Shown: one piece after another, positions 1-7,104 of the stretch | Layout: each line of letters starts with the position of its first letter | Position numbering within the stretch: the stretch's first letter is position 1 | Source of the DNA: Sulfuritalea sp. | GTDB lineage: Bacteria; Pseudomonadota; Gammaproteobacteria; Burkholderiales; Rhodocyclaceae | Reading direction: 5' to 3' | NCBI GenBank assembly: GCA_021738105.1 | Contig: JAIPCS010000148.1 | Location: forward strand, 1-8,330 | Length of the DNA stretch: 8,330 nucleotides | The notes under the pieces: model-generated | Seen by the model: only the letters and a program-made list of their open reading frames with translations | What the model was told of the DNA's origin: nothing | Database searches by the model: none | Made by a program: the position numbers and the translations under genes

Positions 1-1
1 G

Positions 2-19
2 GGAGCCGGCGCCCAATGA
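2..19 (+). CDS. Possible 3' end of an upstream gene (last 5 codons)
   Basis: In the frame starting at base 2 the sequence reads GAGAQ followed by TGA, and this TGA overlaps the ATG of the TPR gene as ATGA. Such four-base overlaps are common inside operons, and the same arrangement occurs at the 6650 junction in this window. In MSHA-type loci the gene before the TPR protein is often an ExeA-like ATPase (MshM). Five codons cannot identify a product, so both the existence and the identity of this gene are inference. Confidence 0.25.
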   Translation, partial: GAGAQ

Positions 20-1425
20 GTCTGCTCATGGACGCGCTCAAGAAAGCCGAACTGGCAAAACGCCAGGGGCTGAAAGTGGAGCCGACCGCATCACCGGAAA
101 ATGAGCCTTTGGCAGGACTGACACTGGAACCGATTCCTGCATCGGAAACAATGGAGACAGAAACCGGTTCGCCCGCGACGGAAAATGTTCCGTCTGCCAG
201 TACGCTGCCCCACCTGCCTCCCCATCTCGAAGAACTTGAAGATCGCTTTCTGGCCGAGGCCACGCAGGCAGCCACCACACGATTAAAAAAGCCAGCGGCG
301 ACAAGCTCGATCGAAGAGCCGCCTGTCGGGCGCCCGCTCGTTGAAAGCGCTGAAGCAAAAGCGATAGCGTCAGCCGACATCAGACGCAAGCCTTCCGACC
401 ATGCCGCGCCACCGAGTCAGGCAGCCGCTCAAAATTTGTTTGCCGCCAAGCAACCGGAGAAGCCCGCATCGCGCAAAACATTCACAATCGCGATTGGTGT
501 GATCACCTTTTTGTCGGTTTGCGGTATTGGTGGGTACTTCTGGTGGCAATTGCAACCGAAGACGACACTCTCCGCCCGACTGCCCGCCGCGCAAGCACCG
601 AGGCCCATCACACCACCGCCGTCGGCACCCGCACCCATTGCCGTCTCACCAGCGCCGACTTTGGAGGCAGCCCCTGCGGTCGCCCCCAATAGTCCGCTGA
701 CAGTTGCCAAACCCGGCCCGGTTGAACCCGACGACAACGCCGACGTGGACACTCCGGTAGCAAAGGCACCTGTTCGCGCCCGCGCCCGACGCGTCAGCCC
801 TCCGCCAGAAGCTCCCGCACCGGCTGATAGCCCGGTACGCATTACCCGGGCACCGCTGAAGGTGGATCCCGCCTTGATGCGCGGCTATGAAGCTTTCAAT
901 CGTGGTGAGCTCGATTTGGCTCAAGTCGAATACGAACGCGCCTTGAAAGCCGACCCGCGCAATACCGATGCATTGCACGGGCTGGCCGCTATTGCGGTGC
1001 GCCAAGGCAACGCTGCTCGGGCCGATCACCTCTATCAGCAGATCACGGAACTGAACCCACAGGATACGGTTGCAATGTCCGCACTGATCAACAGTCGCGG
1101 ACAAATAGATCCAAATGCTGCAGAAAGTCGCTTGAAGTCCTTGTCCGCAAGTCAACCTGATCTGGCGGCGCCACATTTCTCGCTAGGCAATTTGTACGCT
1201 CGCCATGGTCGTTGGAGTGACGCACAGCAGTCATACTTCAAAGCCTACAGTGCCGAGCCCGATAATCCGGACATTCTCTACAATCTGGCGATCAGCCTCG
1301 AACATTTGAGACAGAACACACTCGCCGCGCAATACTACAGTCAGGCCCTTGCTGCCGCCCAGAGCCGCCCTGCCGGGTTCGACACGGCTCAGGCAGCATC
1401 GAGGCTACGCTCCCTGCGTCCCTGA
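16..1425 (+). CDS. Membrane-anchored TPR protein, MshN-like pilus biogenesis factor
   Basis: This 469-residue protein is probably an inner-membrane-anchored assembly factor of the pilus machine. It begins with a conserved-looking cytoplasmic segment, MSLLMDALKKAELAKR. An acidic, low-complexity stretch follows, then one hydrophobic helix at about residues 156-178 after the positive R-K. A Pro/Ala-rich linker (about 185-285) leads to a C-terminal TPR region. Repeats are visible at about 288-316, 317-350, 383-417 and 418-450, with a degenerate unit at 351-382; the alternating small and aromatic residues and the ADPRN, LNPQD and AEPDN turns are typical of TPRs. The N-in topology places the TPRs in the periplasm. 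A GGGAG sits about 10 bases before the ATG. MshN in MSHA loci has the same layout of one membrane segment plus TPRs, but the match is by architecture and position. Known: TPRs bind protein partners. Inferred: the partner is a pilus or secretin component. Confidence 0.88.
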   Translation: MSLLMDALKKAELAKRQGLKVEPTASPENEPLAGLTLEPIPASETMETETGSPATENVPSASTLPHLPPHLEELEDRFLAEATQAATTRLKKPAATSSIEEPPVGRPLVESAEAKAIASADIRRKPSDHAAPPSQAAAQNLFAAKQPEKPASRKTFTIAIGVITFLSVCGIGGYFWWQLQPKTTLSARLPAAQAPRPITPPPSAPAPIAVSPAPTLEAAPAVAPNSPLTVAKPGPVEPDDNADVDTPVAKAPVRARARRVSPPPEAPAPADSPVRITRAPLKVDPALMRGYEAFNRGELDLAQVEYERALKADPRNTDALHGLAAIAVRQGNAARADHLYQQITELNPQDTVAMSALINSRGQIDPNAAESRLKSLSASQPDLAAPHFSLGNLYARHGRWSDAQQSYFKAYSAEPDNPDILYNLAISLEHLRQNTLAAQYYSQALAAAQSRPAGFDTAQAASRLRSLRP

Positions 1426-1445
1426 CCCGTGTCGTTCGCCACGGG
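1426..1445 (+). other. Hairpin directly after the TPR gene stop codon
   Basis: CCCGTG (1426-1431) and CACGGG (1440-1445) form a perfect 6-bp stem with an 8-base loop, starting on the base after the TGA. No run of T follows, so this is not a convincing intrinsic terminator. It could weaken read-through, protect the 3' end of the upstream message, or mean nothing. Confidence 0.4.
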
Positions 1446-1447
1446 AC

Positions 1448-1475
1448 TTGCCCTTGCGGGCAGATGCGGGATAAT
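1448..1475 (+). promoter_or_regulatory. Candidate sigma-70 promoter for the ATPase gene
   Basis: TTGCCC (1448-1453) matches the -35 consensus at 4 of 6 positions. GATAAT (1470-1475) matches the -10 consensus at 5 of 6, with a 16-base spacer. Transcription would start near 1482, only about 3 bases before the preferred ATG at 1485, giving an almost leaderless message. The -35 also lies inside a second small hairpin, TGCCC (1449-1453) / GGGCA (1458-1462). A promoter here would split the TPR gene from the ATPase gene at the transcriptional level. It is seen as a motif match only. Confidence 0.4.
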
Positions 1476-1484
1476 GATGCCAGT

Positions 1485-3188
1485 ATGAATGCACCGGTAA
1501 GCAAACGCCCTATTGGTCAAATCCTAATCACTCAAGGAGTGATTAGCGAGGATCAGTTGCGCATCGCGCTTTTGGAGCAGATGAAGTCCAACCAGCCAGT
1601 AGGAAAACTGCTGGTTGCTCTTGGATTTGTCTCCGAAGCAACGCTGCGCGATGCGCTGGGCGAGTCGCTAGGCCACAGGGCGGTCGATCTCACAAACTCG
1701 ATTATCGATGCGGAAGCACTGCGTTTGATTCCGCGCGAGCTTGCCAAACGGCACCTGTTTCTGGCCCTCAGCTATTCGGAGCGTGAACAAAGACTCAAGA
1801 TTGCCATCTCGGACCCCAATGATATTGTTGCGCTGGACAAACTGCGCACCTTGATTCACCCGGAACTTGTCATCGAAACATTGCTGGCCGGCGAATCGGA
1901 AATTGCACGCGCGATCGATCAGTACTACGGCCATGAGCTCTCGATTGACGGCATTCTGCAGGAAATCGAGACCGGCGAAATTGACTATCGCAGCCTCTCC
2001 TCTTCACTTGATGAGTACAGCCAACCGGTGGTGCGACTTGTCGATGCCTTGCTCACCGACGCGGTAAAACGCGATGCATCCGACGTTCACTTCGAACCGG
2101 AAGCTAGTTTTTTGCGCATACGCTACCGGGTCGACGGTATCTTGCGCCAGATTCGCGCTTTGCATAAAACCTACTGGGCAGCAATGGCGGTACGCATCAA
2201 GGTTATCAGTGGCATGAACATCGCCGAAACCCGTGCACCGCAAGATGGGCGGATATCGCTAAACATCAGCGGACGCGCGGTCGATTTCCGTGTGGCCTCG
2301 CAGCCTACCATTCACGGTGAAAACATCGTCCTGCGTATCCTTGACCGACAAAAGGGAATCGTCCCGCTGGACGGTCTTGGCCTCGATGATCACCAGATGG
2401 GTTTGATGAAACTGATGGTGGCCCGTCCCGAGGGCATCATTCTGGTGACGGGCCCGACCGGTAGCGGTAAAACCACCACTCTGTACTCGGTGCTCAACCA
2501 CATCAATCAGGAGGGCGTGAACATCATGACCCTCGAAGATCCGGTCGAATATCCCATGGCCATGATCCGCCAGACTTCGGTCGCCGAATCAGCCAAACTG
2601 GATTTTGCCAACGGCATTCGCTCGATGATGCGCCAGGACCCTGACATCATTCTGGTGGGCGAAATCCGTGATGCAGATACGGCGGAAATGGCTTTCCGCG
2701 CGGCCATGACCGGCCATCAGGTCTTTTCGACACTGCACACCAATTCAGCGCTGGGGGCCATACCACGACTGCTTGACATCGGAGTATTGCCCGACATTCT
2801 TGCAGGCAACATCATTGGCATCATTGCCCAGCGCCTGGTGCGTCGTTTGTGCAAACATTGCCGCAAGCCCTATCCGGCCGAAGCTCACGAATGCAGGCTG
2901 ATGGGTGTCGCAAGTGGCCAGCCCGCACCCGTTGTATATCGGGCCGCAGGTTGTGATCGCTGTGAATATCAGGGCTACCGAGGGCGAATTGCAATCATGG
3001 AAATGTTCAGGCTTGACAATGACCTTGACGACCTCATCAGTCGGCGGGCCACACAGCGAGAGATTCGCACGCTGGCGATGGAAAAAGGTTTCCGGCCCTT
3101 GTCGGAGGATGGGATGAGGCGCGTACTCGACGGGTCTACCTCAATCGAGGAAATAGGACGCGTGATCAATCTGACGGAGCGAATGTAG
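1485..3188 (+). CDS. GspE/PilB/MshE-family pilus assembly (extension) ATPase
   Basis: A cytoplasmic hexameric ATPase that powers pilin extraction and fibre assembly; 567 residues from ATG 1485, the usual length for MshE. Residues about 9-61 carry two tandem MshEN-like repeats, the domain that binds cyclic di-GMP in Vibrio MshE. Further motifs are Walker A GPTGSGKTT (323-331), the Asp box LEDPVEYP (350-357), Walker B DPDIILVGE (385-393, with E393) and the His box GHQVFSTLHT (410-419). A zinc-type Cys quartet follows: C456/C459 and C490/C493. All catalytic motifs look intact. An in-frame ATG at 1464 would add seven residues (MRDNDAS). I prefer 1485 because it places the first repeat at the expected N-terminal position and lies just after a promoter-like GATAAT; neither start has a good Shine-Dalgarno. 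The platform protein that follows supports the assignment. Oddity: the consensus Arg of both repeats is Pro (P9, P38). The intact tetracysteine and large N-domain argue against a PilT-type retraction ATPase. Confidence 0.95.
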   Translation: MNAPVSKRPIGQILITQGVISEDQLRIALLEQMKSNQPVGKLLVALGFVSEATLRDALGESLGHRAVDLTNSIIDAEALRLIPRELAKRHLFLALSYSEREQRLKIAISDPNDIVALDKLRTLIHPELVIETLLAGESEIARAIDQYYGHELSIDGILQEIETGEIDYRSLSSSLDEYSQPVVRLVDALLTDAVKRDASDVHFEPEASFLRIRYRVDGILRQIRALHKTYWAAMAVRIKVISGMNIAETRAPQDGRISLNISGRAVDFRVASQPTIHGENIVLRILDRQKGIVPLDGLGLDDHQMGLMKLMVARPEGIILVTGPTGSGKTTTLYSVLNHINQEGVNIMTLEDPVEYPMAMIRQTSVAESAKLDFANGIRSMMRQDPDIILVGEIRDADTAEMAFRAAMTGHQVFSTLHTNSALGAIPRLLDIGVLPDILAGNIIGIIAQRLVRRLCKHCRKPYPAEAHECRLMGVASGQPAPVVYRAAGCDRCEYQGYRGRIAIMEMFRLDNDLDDLISRRATQREIRTLAMEKGFRPLSEDGMRRVLDGSTSIEEIGRVINLTERM

Positions 3189-3200
3189 CCGCGGAGCGGC
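3188..3200 (+). other. Short GC-rich hairpin overlapping the ATPase stop codon
   Basis: GCCGC (3188-3192), a GGA loop, then GCGGC (3196-3200) form a perfect 5-bp stem that begins on the last base of the TAG stop. No T-tract follows, so it is not an intrinsic terminator. It sits in the 36-base gap before the platform gene, whose ATG has no clear Shine-Dalgarno, so it could influence re-initiation or message stability. The function is a guess. Confidence 0.3.
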
Positions 3201-3224
3201 ACAACGCACACGGCACTATTCGAT

Positions 3225-4427
3225 ATGGCTCTATACGCCTACAAAGCAATGAATGCGCAAGGCAGGTCAGTCCTTGGCCGGCTTGAAGCCATCAATCTGA
3301 TCGATCTTGAAATGCGCCTGAAGCGCATGGATCTCGATTTCATCAATGGCGACACCGTGAAACAGGGCGGCCTGATGAATCAAGCCAAGATCACCCGCCC
3401 GGAACTGATCAACTTCTGTTTTCACCTGGAACAGCTTGCGCGCGCAGGGGTGTCACTAATAGAAAGTCTGACGGATTTGCGCGACACCATCGAGAATCCC
3501 CGTTTTCGTGAAGTCATCGCCGGCATGATAGAAAGCATCGAAGGCGGCAAGACGCTTTCACAGGCTCTCGCCGAGCATCCTCAAACCTTCGATGCCGTCA
3601 TGGTCAGTCTGATTCGCGCCGGAGAGGAGACTGGCGCCTTGCCTCAAGTACTCAACAACATGCTTGAGTCGCTCAAATGGCAGGATGAACTTGCAGCACA
3701 TACCAAGAAGCTGATCATGTATCCCGCCTTCCTGGGGGTGGTCGTGGTTGCCATCACACTGTTCATGATGATTTACCTGGTACCCAAAATGGCCGGTTTC
3801 ATCCGCAGTACAGGACAGGAACTGCCGATGCAAACCAAGATACTGATCGCAACCTCCGACTTTTTCGTGCATTACTGGTATGTCGTACTCGGTTTGCCTC
3901 TGATTGCTGCAGCGGTTATCGCCTTCCTGGTCAGCAAAAGTTCCGCCGCACGATATCGCTTCGACGATATCAAGCTGCGCATTCCTTACATCGGGGAGAT
4001 ATTGCGCAAGATCATATTGTCGCGCTTCGCGTCGGTGTTTGCGATGATGTACTCTTCCGGCATCACCATTCTCGACTCAATCAAAACGACGGAAAATGTG
4101 GTTGGCAATCTGGTAATCAAGGAAAGCCTGGAGAAAGTGGGGGAACTCATTGCCGAAGGCCAGAACGTGACCGTCGCCTTTCAGAACGCGGGAATGTTCC
4201 CGCCGCTGGTACTCAGAATGCTGCGCGTCGGCGAAAGTACCGGTGCGCTCGACGCGGCATTGACCAACGTCAGCTACTTCTATAATCGTGATGTGCGCGA
4301 GTCCATTGAAAGAGTTCAGTCCATGATCGAACCGGTAATGACCGTGACCATTGGGCTGATACTTGGCTGGATCATGATGGCGGTGCTGGGTCCGATCTAC
4401 GACATCATCACCAAGATGAAAACCTGA
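3225..4427 (+). CDS. GspF/PilC/MshG-family inner-membrane platform protein
   Basis: A 400-residue polytopic inner-membrane protein, the expected length for the platform of type IV pilus and type II secretion machines. It takes up the rotation of the assembly ATPase and helps load pilins. The N-terminus MALYAYKAMNAQGR is the typical opening of the family. Two T2SSF domains are visible at about 62-186 and 263-386, each with an internal helix pair containing G-x-S/T-x-x-x-S (ARAGVSLIESL; MYSSGITILDSI) and a later conserved segment (IRAGEETGALPQVL; LRVGESTGALDAAL). Membrane helices lie near 168-189, 217-237 and 371-393. It follows the ATPase by 36 bases, and its TGA overlaps the next ATG by one base (TGATG), which implies coupling. 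No clear ribosome binding site precedes the start. The family is near certain; whether to call it mshG or pilC depends on the still unseen rest of the locus. Confidence 0.95.
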   Translation: MALYAYKAMNAQGRSVLGRLEAINLIDLEMRLKRMDLDFINGDTVKQGGLMNQAKITRPELINFCFHLEQLARAGVSLIESLTDLRDTIENPRFREVIAGMIESIEGGKTLSQALAEHPQTFDAVMVSLIRAGEETGALPQVLNNMLESLKWQDELAAHTKKLIMYPAFLGVVVVAITLFMMIYLVPKMAGFIRSTGQELPMQTKILIATSDFFVHYWYVVLGLPLIAAAVIAFLVSKSSAARYRFDDIKLRIPYIGEILRKIILSRFASVFAMMYSSGITILDSIKTTENVVGNLVIKESLEKVGELIAEGQNVTVAFQNAGMFPPLVLRMLRVGESTGALDAALTNVSYFYNRDVRESIERVQSMIEPVMTVTIGLILGWIMMAVLGPIYDIITKMKT

Positions 4428-6001
4428 TGGCAGCCAAGCGCATTCTCCTGCTCGACGGACGCCAACTGACGGCGCACCATTGGAGTGCGGGCCGAATCAA
4501 AATCGAAGGCGAATTCAGCAACGAGCCTGTGGGCCTTGAAGCTTTCGCCAACTATCTCAAAAAATACCGTTCCAGCCTTTTCTATGTTCTCGCTGATATT
4601 GCCGAGGAAGGCTTTCAGCTGGAAGATCTGCCCTTCGTCCAGGGTGGTGACCGCAACGCCCTGCTGAAAAGGCGTCTGGGTCAGTATTACTACAACACCC
4701 AATTGTCCACCGCCATTTCATTGGGCCGCGCCACGGATGGCCGACGGGATGAGAAGCTGTTGTTCGCGGCTCTGACGCGCATGGAGTTTTTTACACCCTG
4801 GCTGGATCTGCTTCGAGAAAACGAAGCCATTCTTGCCGGTGTCTATTCGGTACCGCTGGTACTTTCCGCCTGCGCCCTGAAAATTATCGGCGAAACCGGG
4901 CCGGTGCTGTTTGTCAGCCAGAGCAGTGGCGGCGTTCGTCAGACATTCTTCGACAAGGGCAAGTTGCACTTTTCGCGCCTGTCACAACTTGCCACTAACA
5001 GTCTTGACGAAATCGGGCGGACGAGTGCCAACGATTCATCAAAGATTTTCCAGTACCTCGTTGCCCAGCGTCAGATCCCTCGCGGATCTGCTTTGCGAAC
5101 CCTGGTCCTCGCTCACAGCCGGCAGACGTCCGCATTGCAGGAATTCTGCCGGGATACCAACGAGCTTCATTTCGAATTTGTCGATCTGGAAACGGCCGCG
5201 AAAGAGCAGGGCCTCAAGGAGGCTCCTCTCGACAGCAATGCGGACAAGCTATTTATCCATTGTCTGGCAGCGAAACCTCCGGTACAGCAATTTGCCCCAC
5301 AAAGCGAGACGCGTTTTCACAAATTGTGGCAAATCCGCTTTGCACTCACTAGCGTTGCGTGGATCGCGCTCTCCGCCTGTTTGCTGTTTGCCGGAAAGGC
5401 TGCGCTCAATCTTTACGATCTCGGTGACAAAACCGATGCCACCAAGAGCATTACGGCGGTAGATACCCAACGCTACAACGCCATTCTTGAGGGTTTGCCC
5501 AAAACCAGCCTGACACCAGACCAATTGCGTGCCGTCATCGGTCGTTTCGAGACGCTACAGAAACGCACGCCGACCATGGAACCGATGCTGATCCATCTCA
5601 GTCAGGCACTGGATAACAACCCTCGCATTGAAATTACTCGCCTTGATTGGAGAGTTGTCGATAGTCTCGACGCCGGGGCTAAAGCTCAAGCAGGTCCTTC
5701 ACAACAGAAAACCGGCAAAACGACCGTGCCGTTGGCTGGCGCTGCGGGCAATCCAGGAAGCTGGGTGACCATCGATATTCAGGCGCAACTTCCGCTCAAT
5801 CTACTCAGTGACCGGCGTGGTCAGATAGACATGATTGAAGCCTTTGCCTCAGAACTGCGTAACCGGGAGACCGATGTACGTGTTCTCGACAGGCCTTTCG
5901 ATATTGAATCGAACAAGCCTCTCAAAAGCGCAGGAGAAATAAACACGGCCAGCCTCGCGTACGCCCCGAAATTCAGCTTGCGAATTGCGCGCCCATTGTG
6001 A
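4427..6001 (+). CDS. GspL-like / PilM-PilN-like bitopic assembly platform protein
   Basis: A 524-residue protein with a cytoplasmic N-terminal part of about 300 residues, one membrane helix (about 305-327) and a periplasmic C-terminal part of about 195 residues. That layout is the one seen in GspL, and equals PilM joined to PilN. Segments such as FYVLADIAEEGFQ and GGDRNALLKRRLGQYYY recall uncharacterised proteins in betaproteobacterial MSHA-like loci. After the helix come a helical stretch (about 350-395) and IEITRLDWRV (401-410), which resembles the beta strand after the coiled coil of PilN. A Gln/Gly/Ala-rich insert interrupts the periplasmic domain near 417-440. I cannot see a clear phosphate-binding loop, so an actin-like fold for the N-terminus is inferred from position and size. 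Likely role: to couple the cytoplasmic ATPase and platform to the periplasmic alignment complex, in the place MshI would take. It has no strong Shine-Dalgarno, and the one-base overlap suggests coupling. Confidence 0.75.
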   Translation: MAAKRILLLDGRQLTAHHWSAGRIKIEGEFSNEPVGLEAFANYLKKYRSSLFYVLADIAEEGFQLEDLPFVQGGDRNALLKRRLGQYYYNTQLSTAISLGRATDGRRDEKLLFAALTRMEFFTPWLDLLRENEAILAGVYSVPLVLSACALKIIGETGPVLFVSQSSGGVRQTFFDKGKLHFSRLSQLATNSLDEIGRTSANDSSKIFQYLVAQRQIPRGSALRTLVLAHSRQTSALQEFCRDTNELHFEFVDLETAAKEQGLKEAPLDSNADKLFIHCLAAKPPVQQFAPQSETRFHKLWQIRFALTSVAWIALSACLLFAGKAALNLYDLGDKTDATKSITAVDTQRYNAILEGLPKTSLTPDQLRAVIGRFETLQKRTPTMEPMLIHLSQALDNNPRIEITRLDWRVVDSLDAGAKAQAGPSQQKTGKTTVPLAGAAGNPGSWVTIDIQAQLPLNLLSDRRGQIDMIEAFASELRNRETDVRVLDRPFDIESNKPLKSAGEINTASLAYAPKFSLRIARPL

Positions 6002-6009
6002 GCAATCCA

Positions 6010-6048
6010 ATGAAATTCGTGGCGAATGAAACGGTGAAAGACGCATGA
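6010..6048 (+). CDS. Possible 12-residue leader ORF coupled to the PilO-like gene
   Basis: Between the GspL-like and PilO-like genes, ATG 6010 opens a reading frame MKFVANETVKDA that ends at TGA 6046-6048. That stop overlaps the PilO-like ATG (6045-6047) as ATGA. Translating ribosomes finishing here could re-initiate on the downstream gene, which has only a weak Shine-Dalgarno. The ORF itself has no clear ribosome binding site and is short enough to arise by chance. It encodes no recognisable peptide. Confidence 0.2.
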   Translation: MKFVANETVKDA

Positions 6049-6653
6049 AGCTGAACGCCAAGGACTTTAAGCGCTTGCAATGGTCGATCGCCTTTCTGGT
6101 TCTCATGGCACTGATCGGCGGTGGTTCCTTGTGGAGCGTCCTGATGCTGCAAAAAAGCGGCGAAACAAACAACAAGCGGGCCTTGGCCGCACGCCTTGAA
6201 ATCCAAGGCAAACTTGCACGGGCTCGCGACGAAGAACAGGAACTTCGTGACAAGATCGGACGTTTCCAGGCACTTCGGGACCGGGGCTATATCGGTGAGG
6301 AAAAGCGACTCGACTGGGTGGAAACCATCGCACAAATTAAAAAAGCACGCCGCCTGAGCAAGCTGGACTACGAATTCGCGCCTCAACGATTGGCGGATGC
6401 GAGCATATTGCCCGGAGGCGCTTCCGCCGGCGGCTTCGAAATCGTTTCCAGCGAGATGAAGCTGAGGCTACACCTGCTGCACGAAGGCGAGTTGCTCGAT
6501 TTTCTTGCTGAACTCCGCAAAGCGGTACAGGCCATCATTCAGGTTCGCTCGTGCGTCATTGAGCCGATCACCGATCGCGCCATTCGAGGAAACAACGCCC
6601 AGCTGAAAGCCGATTGCACTCTGGAATGGGTAACGCTGAAGGAAGGCAAATGA
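6045..6653 (+). CDS. PilO/MshJ-like inner-membrane alignment protein
   Basis: A 202-residue bitopic protein with a short cytoplasmic N-terminus, one membrane helix (about 13-35), a charged coiled-coil-like stretch (about 45-78) and a compact C-terminal periplasmic domain. This is the order found in PilO, GspM and MshJ. Typical segments are RGYIGEEKRLDWVE, just after the coiled coil, and a closing beta segment with CTLEWVTL. Two cysteines, C170 and C191, lie on what look like neighbouring strands and could form a disulfide in the periplasm. The ATG at 6045 is the only reasonable start, since the frame is closed by TGA at 6027-6029. The gene lies 43 bases after the GspL-like gene and overlaps the next start by four bases (ATGA). 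Expected role: to dimerise with the preceding protein's periplasmic domain. Sequence divergence in this family is large, so the assignment rests on architecture and order. Confidence 0.75.
   Translation: MKLNAKDFKRLQWSIAFLVLMALIGGGSLWSVLMLQKSGETNNKRALAARLEIQGKLARARDEEQELRDKIGRFQALRDRGYIGEEKRLDWVETIAQIKKARRLSKLDYEFAPQRLADASILPGGASAGGFEIVSSEMKLRLHLLHEGELLDFLAELRKAVQAIIQVRSCVIEPITDRAIRGNNAQLKADCTLEWVTLKEGK
6638..6646 (+). promoter_or_regulatory. Strong ribosome binding site that fixes the start at 6650
   Basis: GAAGGAAGG ends three bases before ATG 6650. This is the best Shine-Dalgarno match I see in the window. It selects 6650 over the in-frame upstream ATGs at 6614 and 6626, and leaves a signal peptide at the very N-terminus of the product. 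Confidence 0.6.
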
Positions 6654-7096
6654 TCTTCTTCACGCGAATACTGCCAGGCTTGGTCGGCGTGGCTTTGCTG
6701 CTGCCGGCCTTAACGACAGAGGCGCAGGAACTCGGCCGGCTGTTTTTCACCCCGGAACGTCGTGCCGCGCTCGAACGCCAGCGCACGCAAAACGTCGAGG
6801 AGGCGCGAACGCTGCAAGGTACGACCATGAGCCTCGATGGCGTGGTTTATCGGTCCGGCGGCAAAGCCACCGTCTGGATCAACCAGCGGGCTCAGACGGA
6901 GAATGAAAGCTCCCGTACCGGCGTCAGTGCGCAAATATCACGCAAGTCCCCGGGCAGCGCAGTACTGACCCCCGGCGAAGAAGCACCAACAAAGCTCAAG
7001 GTCGGCGAGACCGTCAACCGTGCTACCGGCGAACGCAATACGCGACTGGGAGAGGGTGTAGTGGTGACGCCGGCTTCTCCGGCCGCCCGCCGCTGA
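6650..7096 (+). CDS. Secreted MshK/PilP-like periplasmic protein
   Basis: A 148-residue exported protein. From ATG 6650 it starts with a signal peptide: basic R6, hydrophobic stretch about 7-21, likely cleavage after T-E-A at 25. The mature part opens with ELGRLFFTPERRAALERQR, followed by a small beta-like segment SLDGVVYRSGGKATVWIN (61-78). The tail, about 85-148, is polar and Ser/Thr/Pro/Gly-rich and looks flexible. The cleavage site lacks a lipobox cysteine, unlike true PilP lipoproteins. The LFFTPxxRAAL and DGxVxRSxGxxTVWIN pattern is one I associate with short uncharacterised proteins in betaproteobacterial MSHA-like loci, in the position of MshK. Inferred role: a periplasmic connector between the GspL/PilO-like pair and the secretin. 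The start overlaps the preceding stop (ATGA), and the next gene begins 8 bases after the stop. An ATG at 6614 would bury the signal peptide behind 12 polar residues, so I rejected it. Confidence 0.72.
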   Translation: MIFFTRILPGLVGVALLLPALTTEAQELGRLFFTPERRAALERQRTQNVEEARTLQGTTMSLDGVVYRSGGKATVWINQRAQTENESSRTGVSAQISRKSPGSAVLTPGEEAPTKLKVGETVNRATGERNTRLGEGVVVTPASPAARR

Positions 7097-7104
7097 GAGA
7101 GCGG

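Noticed and set aside
429..1176. Overlapping minus-strand open frames of 137 and 176 codons opposite the TPR gene
   Set aside because: They lie wholly inside a well-supported + strand gene, show low-complexity or unlike-protein composition, and match no family. GC-rich Pro/Ala coding often leaves such antisense frames open.
1426..1462. Intrinsic (Rho-independent) terminator after the TPR gene
   Set aside because: Two stems are present, but no U-tract follows either of them.
1464..1484. Upstream start for the ATPase giving the extra residues MRDNDAS
   Set aside because: There is no better ribosome site, and the extra residues push the MshEN-like repeat away from its usual distance from the N-terminus. 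It also lies inside the candidate promoter. It cannot be fully excluded.
4911..5462. A 183-codon + strand frame inside the GspL-like gene
   Set aside because: It is out of frame with a gene that has a coherent domain layout, and its composition (Arg/Ser-rich, no motifs) is typical of a shadow frame.
6614..6649. Upstream start for the MshK/PilP-like gene
   Set aside because: It would overlap the PilO-like gene by 40 bases and put polar residues before the signal peptide. ATG 6650 has a strong Shine-Dalgarno and an ATGA overlap.
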